Assembly (NCBI RefSeq): GCF_947179165.1
Contig: NC_077245.1
Span: 19,064,740-19,128,739 of the forward strand
Direction: 5' to 3'
Source: Solanum dulcamara
Taxonomy: Eukaryota > Streptophyta > Magnoliopsida > Solanales > Solanaceae
DNA: 64,000 bases
Both the position numbers and the translations under genes were made by a program. How positions within the stretch are numbered: position 1 is the first letter of the stretch; every line of letters starts with the position of its first letter. This document shows positions 22,821 to 34,700 of this stretch, piece by piece. The notes under the pieces were generated by a model. The model was not told the DNA's origin, searched no databases, and saw nothing but the letters and a program-made list of their open reading frames with translations.

Positions 22821-22825
22821 ACATG

Positions 22826-23240
22826 GAAGTGCGTCCAGACTTAGTGGTGAATAAGCAGGGATGGTGTGCAAGCTAAATAAATCTCTGTATGGGTTGAAAC
22901 AAGCTTGCAGACAATGGTATGCCAAACTAGCTGAAGCTCTATACTCTAAAGGTTACACTCACTCATTGAATGACTACTCTCTCTTCCACAATAAAACTAC
23001 AACTTCTACCATTTTTTGTAGCAGTACATGTAGATGATGTTATCCTGAATGGCACAAGTGTATCTGAGATAGAAGAAATCAAAACCTTCCTCCATTAAAA
23101 ATTCAAAATTAATAATTTGGGAAGGTTGCATTACTTTCTTGGGATGGAAGCGATGTACAAAGAAAATGGACCGATCATTTCATAGAGAAAATTTGTTGTT
23201 GAACTAGTGAAGCCCTATAATATCTCAAACCTTAGCAGCT
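22826..23240 (+). pseudogene. copia-2 reverse transcriptase, second part
   Basis: The piece continues directly from 19803 with [23 protein letters not shown] and [11 protein letters not shown]. After a one-base shift the active-site box reads AVHVDDVIL: both catalytic aspartates are kept, although the usual Tyr is His. Next come FLH then a stop, KFKINNLGRLHYFLGME and the start of the RT connection. It is inactive because of frameshifts and stops. Confidence 0.88.
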
Positions 23241-23289
23241 GCACTTCTCCACTAGATCCTGTAATCAAGCTTCATGCCCCAGAAGGCAC

Positions 23290-23969
23290 TTAACTATCAG
23301 ATCCAGTATTCTACGGAAAACTTATTGGTAAACTAAACTTTCTAACTAATACTAGGATGGATATATCATACAGTGTGCAACATCTTAGTCAGTTCATGCA
23401 AGACCCCAGAGAACCATACTTGAACGTAACATTCCATCTCTTAAGATATCTTAAGACAGATCCCACCTTAGGTATATTCATGTCACATGATCAATCTTAC
23501 AATGTTAGAGCTTACTGCGACTCTGATTGGGCTTCTTGCCCTGACTCTAGAAAGTCAGTAATTGGGTATATTGTACTACTAGGCAATAGTCCACTCAGTT
23601 GGAAGTCAAAAAAATACGAAACCATATCGCTATCTTCAGTTGAGGCAGAGTATAGGGCATTCCGAAAAGTTGCAGGGGAACTAGTTTGGCTCTGAAGAGC
23701 TATTAGTGCCCTTATCAACTCCTATTGATGTCTATTGTGATAGTCAATCAGCTTTCCACATTGCTAGAAATCCTGTATTTCATGAGAGAACTAACCATAT
23801 TGAAGTTGACTGTCATTTTTTAAGGAATTTGCTACAAGTAGGCCTCATTTCACTACATCACATAGGCACTGACAATCAACCAGCGGACATTTTGACAAAG
23901 ACTCTGACTGGGATCAAGCACTCATCTGCACTACAGCAGTTGTCAGTGTTCTCCACACCTCCAACTTGA
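23290..23969 (+). pseudogene. copia-2 RNase H
   Basis: Domain motifs in order: YGKLIGKLNFLTNTRMDISY, CDSDWASCPDSRKS (first Asp), SLSSVEAEYRA (Glu), then a stop at about 23694 and a frame change. They are followed by VYCDSQSAFHIARNP, HFLRN and QPADILTK (last Asp). All four catalytic positions are therefore kept, but over two frames. Confidence 0.9.
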
Positions 23970-23975
23970 GGAGGG

Positions 23976-24258
23976 TATTAAGATTAGACTAGTTAATTAT
24001 TGATATTAGTTGTTAGTTAGTTATCATTCAAGTTGTTATTAGTTAGTTATTCTGTTAGTTAGAAGCTAGCTCATTGCCAGTAGTAGGGTAGTTAGTTAGT
24101 GGCTAGATATTTTGCTTTCTTAGTGTATAAATACGTGCACACATGCAATGGGAATGAATCAATCAATTTTCCCCAATTACCTTTATTCTTCTTCTCTCTC
24201 GTCCTTATGGATTGTAGCTATGGAGATTGATGTCTTCATCTACGCAGTGTTCTTCACA
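23976..24258 (+). repeat. copia-2 3' LTR
   Basis: 283 bp starting TATTAAG and ending TTCACA, preceded by the purine tract GAGGAGGG. A TATAAATA box is at 24126-24133. It lacks the hAT insertion seen in the 5' copy. The TTAGTTAG-rich segment lies at about 24000-24100. Confidence 0.92.
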
Positions 24259-24263
24259 AGTGG

Positions 24264-25484
24264 CAAGTAATGGTGGTAGTGATAGTTCTGCTGATGAAGA
24301 AGATTAGTGTTGTAATGGCTAGCGTGATGGTGACAATTGATAGTAGTAGTGGTGGTTATGAAGGTGAAGTTAATTGATGTTAGTAGTTAACAATGTTGAT
24401 GGTAAAGGCTGAAGAATATGTGGTAATTGACAATCACTGTAACAAATATAAAATTTAGCCATGAAATTACTAGCTACAACACAAAAATCGCCACTATTAT
24501 TTATTTCTTGTGACAAAAAATATATTTCATGTTTAATTACCAAAAACAAAAAAAATTATGACAAAATATTATATATATTTGATAGCAAAATTTTGTCCAC
24601 TAAAATTTTCCTTCAAAAATCGAATTGGGGTCATTTGTTGACTATTATTAGTCATGAATTTAAAGTTACCAGGGACCTACCATTTTGTCATTATTGATGT
24701 ACCATTTGGTGACAAACTAATTTTTGTTTCAAAATTAGTTAAAATTGGAACACGAATTTTTTTTATCACAAAAACTATATTCATTGATTAGAAAAATTAT
24801 AATTTGTAAAGAATCATTGTAAACTTTAGCCACATAATTTTATATTTATTTAGAATTTTATTTTTTGTCACTGATATTTGAATAATTAGTGATGATTGTA
24901 TTATTGTGTTTATTAAACTTATGATTCAGTCAAAATGATATTTTGTCACATAAAATTAACCTAAATTTTTTAGTTAAATATACTATTATTGGCTACGAAA
25001 AAAATTCATTTTAGTTAAATATACGATTATTAGCTACGAAAACAATTCATAGTTATAAATTAAAAGTTCATCAGACACATGTTATTCAAACAATATAAAA
25101 ATTAGAGTTCATCCATCAATAAATATGTACCACACAAATATAATTTTCTCTAAATTATTATAATATACTAATGGCAAGCGACACATATTATATCATATAA
25201 TAAAGAGATAGAATGACTACATATTATTTTTGAAAACTTATATACTACTGAGCAACAAGCTTTGCGGTGAATTTAATTAATAATAAAAATAAAGAGGTCC
25301 ATTACAAAATGAAATTAACTGCAGTTTGCAGAAAAATAAAACTATTTAATTAACTTATAGCAGCTTGACTCAAAATTAATTTTATAAGAATGTGCTCCTA
25401 ATATATGAACCAAGAAAATTAGCAAAATTTATTGAGGATACATAGTGTCTGCAACACTATGCTTTTTTTTTTTGATAATTTGAC
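24264..25484. other. AT-rich intergenic DNA with a small tandem repeat
   Basis: No coding signal. Two adjacent 41-bp units (24968-25008 and 25009-25049), each with TTTTAGTTAAATATAC and GGCTACG/AGCTACG, differ at a few bases. Scattered TAGCCAC/GTCAC strings over 24430-25050 suggest a decayed MITE, but its ends are not visible. Confidence 0.5.
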
Positions 25485-27345
25485 AAATTCGTCGAGGAAC
25501 AATATTAAGGATCGGATACGCACCAGGCCGATCTGATGTATGATTGAAATGCTTATTTAAGGGAGAATATTCATTCAGAGGGATCCTGATCTCATAGGAA
25601 TTTTATTTCTTTCACGATCCTGATCCGCCGTGACTGACACCTACACTAACCTTTCGGTGGGAGAATCATTAATACAGTGCTATTATCACATTCACAAGAT
25701 GCAAGAAGTGTAAAATATGCGGAAGCAGCTTAATTTAATAGCAATAAGTCTGAGTTCCCATAAACTCGGTAAAGTCTAATCAATAACCCCAAAACATGTG
25801 GAAATACCTAGGAACTGAAAGTCAATCATACCAAAACTCTAAACAAGTCATCAAATCTAGGAAAAGGGAATGCAATCCCAAATGAAGTCATTAAAAGTAA
25901 ACCAGAGTTAAACATCTAAGTCCCGAAAGAAGGACTAGAAATAAGAGAGTCCACGACAGTTGAAAAGAAATAGTTCATCGTTGAACTCGAACAATTGTCA
26001 CTTTTCTAAGTGAGGTCTCTCCGTAGCCGACTGAATATGCTCTGTATTCAACAAAGATAGAACAAGTGTAGCATCAGTACACAAAATCAACAGTGTACTG
26101 GTAGGATTATGCGGCTAGCCAATAAGCGGATCATGGACAAGTAAACTCAACATAGTATGCACATATTTACAGAATAAGCTTAATTATTTTCATGTCAATC
26201 AGTACTCAACAAGACCCCAATTCAACAATCTAAATATCATGCAACTTCACATAACGGTCCTCTATGGGAACTGCAAACACTTAATTTGTGTTGGAACGTG
26301 ACACCCGATTCAATGTTTGTGTCAGAACGTGGCATTCGGTCCAATGTGTCGGAACGTGGTACCCGATCCAATTATACAAATCAATCACAATTTAACAACA
26401 ATAGTCCATATTATATCACCATGAACAAGTTCATCACTAAACATGCCAGTAGATGATAATTTCACATATTCACTAGCATACTTCCCTATTCATATACACA
26501 CATGCATGCAATGAAGCAATTTAACAAGTACATGAAATGCATACATAAAATAAAATCATCACCTACCTCGAATTCGAGCTTCAACCACTCTAAGATGTAA
26601 GAGCTTTCCCTTTCTGAGTTTGTTCTGCTTGTTCTTGGTCTAAAAATAGTCACATATACACAAACGGTCAAAACAATGGCCTAATTCACAAGAATTATAA
26701 AATAATTCCCCTCCTAGGGAAAAATCCATGATTCTAACCCTACCCTAGGGCTATTTTCCACCATTAGTTTTAATTCAAAACCCTTCCCCAATGATTACCA
26801 ACTATAGTTTCTAGATTCTAGGAATGAAATTACGAAGCAAAAGAGTGATTTACTTACCTTAGACACAAAATATGGTGGAGATTAGTAAGAATTTGCCCTG
26901 GGTTGCTTCTGGTCTCTTAAGAATGAAGTGGGAGTCAAAATAACCGTCCTGGGGTTTTTCTCATATTTAAGTCACAACTGACCCACTCTGATGGGGACAT
27001 CAATCCCGCTCTGGAGGGGCGGTATTGCACAAAAACAGAGAGTTCGAAACTTGAGCTCCAAACTCCCATTTCACAATACACCCACTCCCCAAAACCTCTT
27101 AAATTATACCCTGAAAGTAGTTTCGCAAAGCCGTAAATGCTTCCTATCGTCTTGGATATCAGTGAACTAAATCAGATTATTGATCTAATCACCCACCTAT
27201 CACAAGGTCTCTCTAGAACTCACCTCACTCAAAATTCATCAAAGTTTAGCCTAGGCTAAATTTTTCCGAAGTTACTATCCAAAGTTTTCTGGATGAATTC
27301 CTTCCCCATTGGTCTATCAATAACGTTGGGGATAGCTTGTTACAA
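25485..27345 (-). mobile_element. gypsy LTR-like relic
   Basis: Non-coding, with the layout of a long gypsy LTR read on the minus strand. It would start TGTAACAAGCTATCCCC at 27345. It holds a minisatellite at 26277-26372 and a GC-rich CCCGCTCTGGAGGGGCGG segment near 27007. Both features recur in the solo LTR at 45062-47615. The left boundary is uncertain. Confidence 0.5.
26277..26372 (-). repeat. ~30-40-bp LTR minisatellite
   Basis: Three units of the type GTCGGAACGTGGCACCCGATCCAAT follow each other. The same unit type occurs at 46320-46462 in another LTR. Confidence 0.75.
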
Positions 27346-28589
27346 TTTTACAATGGACCTAATGAGGGAATGAACCAAGAAAATTTGTACAAGTTAACTC
27401 TTAAAACTGTAAAGTTGCTGTCATTATTGTAGAAATGCAGCATTGTACACAGCATTGCAGAAAAGTTGTTGTGGTGTTGTTTTCTTGTCAAATGATCAAA
27501 GTTTTCACTTATCTCATCCTCTATACATATTTAACATATCAAGAGATGAACACTTAAATTTTTCAATATCAAAATATCTATATTCTCTTTGCAAAGCTAT
27601 CAAGGTGCTCCAACAAGACAAAACTCCAACAATCGAAGAATCTGCTCTTTAAAACTAATTCCATCTTATGTTTTAGGTTGTTGAGTCTTTGTATTTGGCT
27701 TTAACATTGTAAACCTACTCCTCTTATGAAAATCTTGTGTATGTATTTTATCTTCTTTTCTTATCTTTTAAGATTTGAGTCGTTGGTTAGAGTCAGACGC
27801 TAAAGTTTATATTAGCTAGAGGTAGTTAGTGCAGTGTACAATAGAATTATTGCTTAGTTGTGGCTAGAGTTAGTAGTTGAAGTCTATGAAAGCTAAAGGG
27901 AGTTGATATATAATGTAAAATAGGGATATTTATTAGTTGACTTGTAATAGAGGTATTCAAGAGGGAGGAATTATGAGTTTAATTCATAGGTTGCAACAGT
28001 TTGTAATCTAAAATCTAGCTCTTGTTTGATGAAGTTGTTCGTGACATCCTACGAGGTAGATCGTGTTTGTTTAGCAAGAAAATTTCCACGTAATATCGTG
28101 TGCCTTGTACTTTCTGTTGTATAGATTGATGTCTTCATTTTCTTAACTATTCTCAGTCAAGGACTAGGTCCTTTGACTCTTGGTGTTGTTTGTCCTTCTT
28201 TATCCTTAGTTGTTGAGAAATTGAAAACCTAATTCCTTGACTGTTGGTGGATTCATACAAGGCAACACTACTTAATAAAAAAATTTCCAATACATTGACA
28301 TAAATCAACTCCGTACATGTCCAAACCTCTCACAAACATCCTGATTTTTTTGTCAACTGAAGTAAACTCCCTCCAAGCAATAATGGGCAACATGTTTTCA
28401 TATAGCTCTAACAATGACATGATCTTGTGCAGGTTATGTTGATACCAAAATAAATAAAACCTTTTTCATCTCCATAAAACTAGGAAAAATTAGTGGCAAC
28501 ACATAGTTGTTTGTCTATAAAAATGCTCACCGACCTTCATTATGATCTGCCAATAGTTTGTCTAGTCAGGGAAGTTCACGATGAAAAAT
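27346..28589 (+). other. possible copia LTR fragment, no gene seen
   Basis: No convincing frame. The part 27670-28270 has phrases like GAGGTAGATCGTGTTTG, TTTCCACGTAATATCGTGTG and CAAGGACTAGGTCCTTTG that resemble the 3' end of Tork-type copia LTRs. No partner LTR, primer site or coding domain lies next to it. Identification is weak. Confidence 0.35.
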
Positions 28590-31139
28590 TCCAACTAAGC
28601 CATATACAACCCACGTATATATCCACAGACTTCTAAGAGTAAGAACAGTAACATAAAGCGGGACAGGTCCCTCGCCGTACCCGTGAACAAAAATATATAC
28701 ATCAGGGTTTAGTACGAAAATCTAGGCTCCAGCACAAAGGATCACCTCTGTACCGCTGGGTGGGACTCCTATGCATGCGGATCCCCAAACTATGTATCTG
28801 TATCGGCGGGCATGAATGATGCCCCTCGAAGAAAGGGGGGATCAGTACGACATATGTATTGGTATGTAAAACATAATATAGCATGACTGAAGCACATCTG
28901 AAATAGAGAAGCAGGGGATAAAATATCATATAAGAAACCTGTACCTATACTCTCTGAATCATAAAACATGCATGCTCAAATTATACAATATAGCAAGCCC
29001 TTTCAGGGATCCGGTGAATCATACCTGTAGGACCATCATAGGCCCGACGCCATCACCACCTTATTAACTCACATCATCATATATATACATACGTACTCGT
29101 CCCTCTAGTGAGGGACTCAGTGAGTTTTTCATGTCATTAGATTATCATATCCTCGTATAGCGTACCCGACCTTTTAGTGAGGGACTCGGTGAAAATGCAG
29201 TGAACTGCGCACGTTTACGTACCCAGCCTGGGAATCGGTGATAGAAGGGTTATAGTATGCACGAGTAGAGTAGTGAGTAACCATATGCAATTTAAAACAT
29301 TATGAGAGACCCGATAGTATAAGAGGATTAAGCTATCGTCTGAGGACCCTAGTAGTAGTGTCGTCATCTTGGCCGCCCTCTAAATGCCATTAGGGGCTAC
29401 ATTAATTAGCATCTCGGGGTCCCTAGACATGTACCAAGGTAATGCTAACCACTTAAGGAATCCAGATTACTTGTTTTCATATAGTCCTTACAACTAGGAG
29501 CCCGTACATTCATTAAGTCCTCAGCATATAAAAGGTTCAAGGAAAGTAGCTCAACTATTATAAAAGTTCAACCTCCAGAAGTGAATAAGAGACACTTAGG
29601 AATAAATTACTTCAGAGATCATATCATGTTTTACTTACCACTAAGACATGCCAAATGAAGAGAAAGAATAGGCTTTACATACCTATTACGAGTTACTGTT
29701 TATTCTGTTTGCCTCGTCGTCCTTTGAACCTAGATAACATAAAAGCAATGCAAGTATCAAAAACTTTAGACCTTTCAGCAACTTAGATTACCTACGAGTA
29801 TTCATAGAACTCGTTTCCTCTCTCGCCTTCTCAACTAGTTCCTTAGTTAGTTAAGGGGTTAACGGAAATCGGGCAGCACCTCCACTATAACTTGCCCTAT
29901 CAACAATTCCGTTTTACCCGCAAACCTTAGCAGCCACAAAAACCACAACAACCAGAAGCTATACAACATAGAAATACAATAAAACGACGCAATATAAGTT
30001 CCAAATAATTCGCCTAAAACTACGATACAAAAAAAGGTTTTTAATCTTTATTTCGTAAAACTATTAACTATACGAAGCGGAGGGTCATGTGGCTGAAATC
30101 AGCAGCACCAAAGCCCCATTTAGACCATGTTCCATCCCTTCAACACACCACCATACACCTGCAGCCGCACACTACATGCACAATACCTTACTTCGACTAC
30201 AATTTAACTACAGCGACTCCAATTTAGTTTGTTTCGAACGTCAAGCATCCCTATGAAATATTTATACTTCAAGCCACATAAAAGGCATATAATACACTCC
30301 ATAACCACCCCATAAATTCCAAATTGAAATAAGAAACCTTACCTTACCCGAAATTGGCCAAAACTTGCCAAATTTCGCCTCAAAACTTCTCTAAACGTGC
30401 TGAAATTGATCGGGTTGTTTGTAGCTCTTCCTTGCTGTCCCAAAATAAAATTTTATGTTATCAACTACCTCTATATCACCATAGGATACCTTAAATAACT
30501 AATTCGCGGAATGAAGTCGGAAACCCTATCTTTTTCTCTCTTAGTCGTCGCTCCTTTCTCTCTAGCTTTAGGGTTTCTTTTTCTTGTTCTTGGCTAAACT
30601 TTTTGGATATAGAATGAATTGAAGAGACATAAAACATGTATATATGGTATTCCTTGGAGGTGACATGTGTCATCCCCTTAGGGTGACACATGTCCAGCCC
30701 TTATTGGGCCACCGTATCTATGCAACCAATTAGGGGCTGCCACGTGGCAGTGGGGTCCACCCCCCAAAAGCAGGCAGGTGAGGAAACTGCTTGCTTCTGA
30801 TGCTTCCACGTGTCACTCCTTTCTCGTGGTTCGTAATCTCATCTTATTTTAAGAACCTATGTAATTCATGCTACGTAAGCTTGGTATGTACTTAAGTAGC
30901 TTAAGTATGTAAGACTTCTAAATTAATATCTTACGTAGGTAAATCGAGTCCTACGACTCATTACTTGGCCTCCAACTCCTTCCGATTTCTCATAACCCTA
31001 TTTCCAACCTTCCCTATTATGGGGTATCCCATTCTCCCTTCCTTAGAGTTGTTTGATAGTGTCGAAGCTTATGCGGCTCACATGACAACTTCTAAGAAGC
31101 TTAAGAGACATTCCGAGTTCAAGAGTGTGGGGTGTAACA
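28590..31139 (-). repeat. gypsy-A 3' LTR, truncated
   Basis: Direct repeat of 39850-42646, starting TGTTACACC on the minus strand at 31139. Homology fades near 28590, about 260 bp before the expected LTR end. Repeated GAGGGACTCGGTGA-type strings lie at 29095-29240. A TATA-like box is at 30637-30646. Confidence 0.9.
30637..30830 (-). promoter_or_regulatory. G-box/ABRE cluster and TATA box, gypsy-A 3' LTR
   Basis: Upstream of the TATA-like string 30637-30646 (minus strand) lie GACATGTGTC, GACACATGTCC, the perfect 14-bp palindrome CTGCCACGTGGCAG (30737-30750) and CCACGTGTCAC (about 30806). CACGTG cores of this kind are known targets of plant bZIP/bHLH regulators. Function here is inferred. Confidence 0.65.
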
Positions 31140-31153
31140 TCTTTCCCCCCTTT
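31140..31153 (-). other. gypsy-A polypurine tract
   Basis: The minus strand reads AAAGGGGGGAAAGA just before the 3' LTR start, the expected plus-strand primer of reverse transcription. Confidence 0.8.
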
Positions 31154-31299
31154 ATAAATTCATCCCCGAATGTTAAATAAAACTTCTCTTAAGACTTTAT
31201 ACAGATTGTAGGGAGATTCCTTTCTATTGCGATCACACACATTTTCATCCAAGTAATTAATATACGAGTTTCAGGGGTTGAGGTTACCTATAGACATCG

Positions 31300-31703
31300 A
31301 GAATAGGTACGGATACTTTTATTTCATGTCCTCTTTAGTTTCCTAGGTCATTTCTTCACGATTCCTGTTCCGCCACAACACATTGACAGACGCTACGTCC
31401 TTAGTCCGCAATCTTCTAATCTATCTATCCAGGATGGCGATCGGTTGCTCTTCATAGGCTAACTCCTTTGTGACCTGGATATCATCTACGGGATATACTC
31501 GAGATGGGTCACCTACACATTTGCAAACCATTGATACATGAAAAACTGGATATACTACTTCCCGATCCGCCGATAAGTCTAGCTCGTAGGCAACCTTGCC
31601 TATTCGGCGAAGGATCAAGTAAGGGCCAATATATCTCGGACTCAGCTTCCCTTTCTTGCTGAACCTCATTATCCCTTTCATGGGTGACACTTTCAAGAAC
31701 ACC
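31300..31703 (-). pseudogene. gypsy-A integrase C-terminus with chromodomain-like tail
   Basis: Minus-strand reading from 31702: [48 protein letters not shown], then a stop after ILDR. The same frame continues with RTKDVASVNVLWRNRN, EEMT, a stop where Trp is usual, and ETKEDMK. The W-R..EE-T-E-ED pattern is the degenerate chromodomain-type tail of chromoviruses such as Tekay/Del, thought to guide integration to heterochromatin. The piece joins the integrase at 35249 once the nested LTR is removed. Confidence 0.88.
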
Positions 31704-31708
31704 TAATC

Positions 31709-34700
31709 TGTCATGACCCAACCCCGTAGGCCGCGACTGGGGTCCGACCTGGATCCCCCGTACACATATCTATTAGCTGAGGTCACATTGAATCGTGAAT
31801 AAGACAATATCATATAACAGAGCCCCACTAGGCGATAACATTTTCATAAACTGTAGCTCTTTTTGTTTGTATCACAACATGACAGGGCACGCAAGCCGAC
31901 AAGGCTGCCATAACATAATAACATATATCATATATCATGTAGACCCAGCTTAATCAAACTGACATACACAACCCACATATACATGTCTGCAGACCTCTAA
32001 ACATATAAATGACAACATATGGCGGGACAGGGCCCCCGCCATACCCCTGAATGGATAAAACAATTTCTATACATCCGTGCACAGTATCAAAAACTAGGCT
32101 CCGATACAATGGAGCCTCTTCCAGCTGAGCTGCATGGAATCCTAAGCTGACGGACTCCCAAAATTTGTATCTGTACCTGCGGGCATGAACGCAGCCCCCC
32201 GAGAAAGGGGGTCAGTACGATATGTGTACTGAGTATGTAAAACATAATATAATACAACTGGAAACATATCTGAGATAGAGAATCAGGGGATAAGATATCA
32301 ATTCAGAAACCTGTACCTGTACTTTATGAATTACAAAAACATGCATGTTCGAGTCATATGATATAGCCGGCCCTTTCGGGGGTCCGGTGAATCATCTCTG
32401 TAAAACCATCATGGCCCCAGTGCCATCACCACCTTATTACAACACATCATCATATATTTATACACGTATCCTGGCCCTCTATTGAGGGACTCAGTGAATA
32501 ATGCAGTGAACTGTGCACGAGAACATATCCTGGCCCGGGACTCAAGGAAAGAAGTGTTACGGTATACACGAGTAGAGTAGTGAGTAACTATATGCAATTT
32601 AAATCGTTATCAGATACTCGACAAAATAAGAAAGTTAAGCTTTTATTTGAGAACCCGAGTAACGGTGTAGTCATCTCGAGTGTCCTCTAAATGCCATTAT
32701 GGGTTGTCTCAATTATAATCTCGGGGCTCCTAAACATGTACTAAAGTAAAGCCAAATCGCTTATGGAACCAGAAACATTTGTTAACATATAGTCTGTAAG
32801 ACTTGGAGCCTGTACATTTGTTACCTTTTTAACATATAAAAGTTTCCAGGGAAATAGTTCGATTATTATAAAAGTTCGATATTCAGACGTAAATAAGAGA
32901 TTTTAAGAATGGAGTTACCTCGGAACTCATATCATTTTTAACCTACAACTAAGACATGCCAGAAGAAGAAAGAGAATAAACTATATGTGGTCTGTACTTT
33001 CCTTTATGGGATCTGCATACACATATTTCATACCCGGCCCATCATGGGGCTCGGTGAATCATTATGGCATCATAATCTCACTTTCGTACCAAGTACGTAT
33101 CAAAGGAAATGAGAGATAGCTTTCCACCTACTAGTGTTTAACACATAGGAGCCTTACTAGGCAATACTCAATTCTTGCAGAAATTCCAATACTAAGAAGT
33201 GGATATGGGTTATGAGGCATACTTGGAGTTTTGGTAATGGAATTATCCCCACATTCCACACACACTTCACTTAAGGCTAAAACTTGCCAAAAGGAAAGAA
33301 AGATAGCTGTACGAGCCTATACCAAAACATGCCACAAGAAAGCTTTACATACCTCTTGGGAGTTACCCTTTATCCTGCTTGCCTCGTCGTCTTCTGAACC
33401 TATTCAATATAAAGTAATACGAATATCAACTACTCTTAACTTTTCAGTATCTGAGGTTACGCCTTAATGCTAATGGAATCTATTCCCTTAGTCGTTTCCT
33501 CGACTAGTTCTTTAGTTTGTTAAGGCGTTAACGAAAATTGGGCAGCACCTCCCCTATAATGTGCCCTATCCAAATTTACAATTAGGTACCTAATACCTAC
33601 AGCCAACCAACAACAACAACCTGCAACAATTCATACCAACAATATACAACATACACTCCAAACGACTTATTCAAAAATACGATATCAAAATAGGGCGTCT
33701 AGCCTTTATTTTGTGACGCCTTTAATTATACATAACGAGGGGTCATGTGGCTTCGACTAGAAGCACCCTAACCCACATTAGGACATATTCAGTCCCTGCA
33801 ACAACAAGCCACACCCCTGCAGAGCAACTCACAAGAACAACACTTTGTTTCGACAACAATTCAACTATAACGACTACAAATTAGTTTATTCCGAACGCCA
33901 AGTATTTCTAAGCCATTTTCATATTTCCAGCCACCAATAGGGCGTGTAACATGCTCCATCAGAACACATAAAGCTCAAATTTAAAGAAGAAACCTTACCT
34001 TACGTTAAACTTGTCAAACTCGCCAAAACTATCCAAAATGTGAAATCTGGACAGTTTACTGTTTCACCTTGTCGCTTCGTTTCGAAGGGGTAATGGAGGG
34101 AAACAGGATTTACGCCCTTCATGAAAGTTATAGACATATGTCTTAGGGTCGCAAAAAATTTTGAATCATCCCTACATCAATTTTGTACAAAAAGATATGA
34201 CCAAAATACTTACAGCTGTCCGTGTAGAATTTCCAAAACCAAATCTGGGCAGTACCTCCTCTACACTTCATCACCACTTTTGAAGCTGATAAAAGTAGAA
34301 CTGGATTTTGGAGTCTGAATGAACGTTATAAAACCACGAAATACCTTTCCTAAACATATTAAATCACTCGAAACGAATCTGTACACAAGAAGTTATACCA
34401 ATATTACTAACCACTGTCCCTTCCAAAAACGGGTTGGTTAATTAATTCTTAACATTTTCTCCTTCGACTTTCTCTTATTTTCTCTTCCAAATTCCAATTG
34501 AAAAGCTGGAGTTTTACTTCCATGAAGGTCTTAAAATACATATATACATATCCACATACTTAAGGTACACTGTATATAATTAATTCACGGAAGAAAATTG
34601 GAAAACTCACCTTTAATTCTTCAAAAATGTTGCTGCCTTGTTCCTTTTGGTTCGTCACGTTTTTCCTCTCATTTGGCTGATGTTTTTGGATGGAAAATGA

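Larger units (their letters stand above)
14188..24258 (+). mobile_element. copia-2: Ty1/copia retrotransposon with two nested insertions
   Basis: The target-site duplication AGTGG is at 14183-14187 and 24259-24263. Without its two inserts the element is about 5.6 kb with LTRs of about 275 and 283 bp. Order: LTR, primer site, gag, protease, integrase, RT, RNase H, LTR. A hAT element sits in the 5' LTR and a 3.0-kb gypsy solo LTR sits in the RT. Both LTRs begin TAT, not TG, and the 3' LTR ends ACA. Many stops and frameshifts make it inactive. Confidence 0.93.

Noticed and set aside
27443..27652. Short plus-strand frame as a possible host gene
   Set aside because: 69 residues, no domain, and surrounded by LTR debris; no promoter or splice support.
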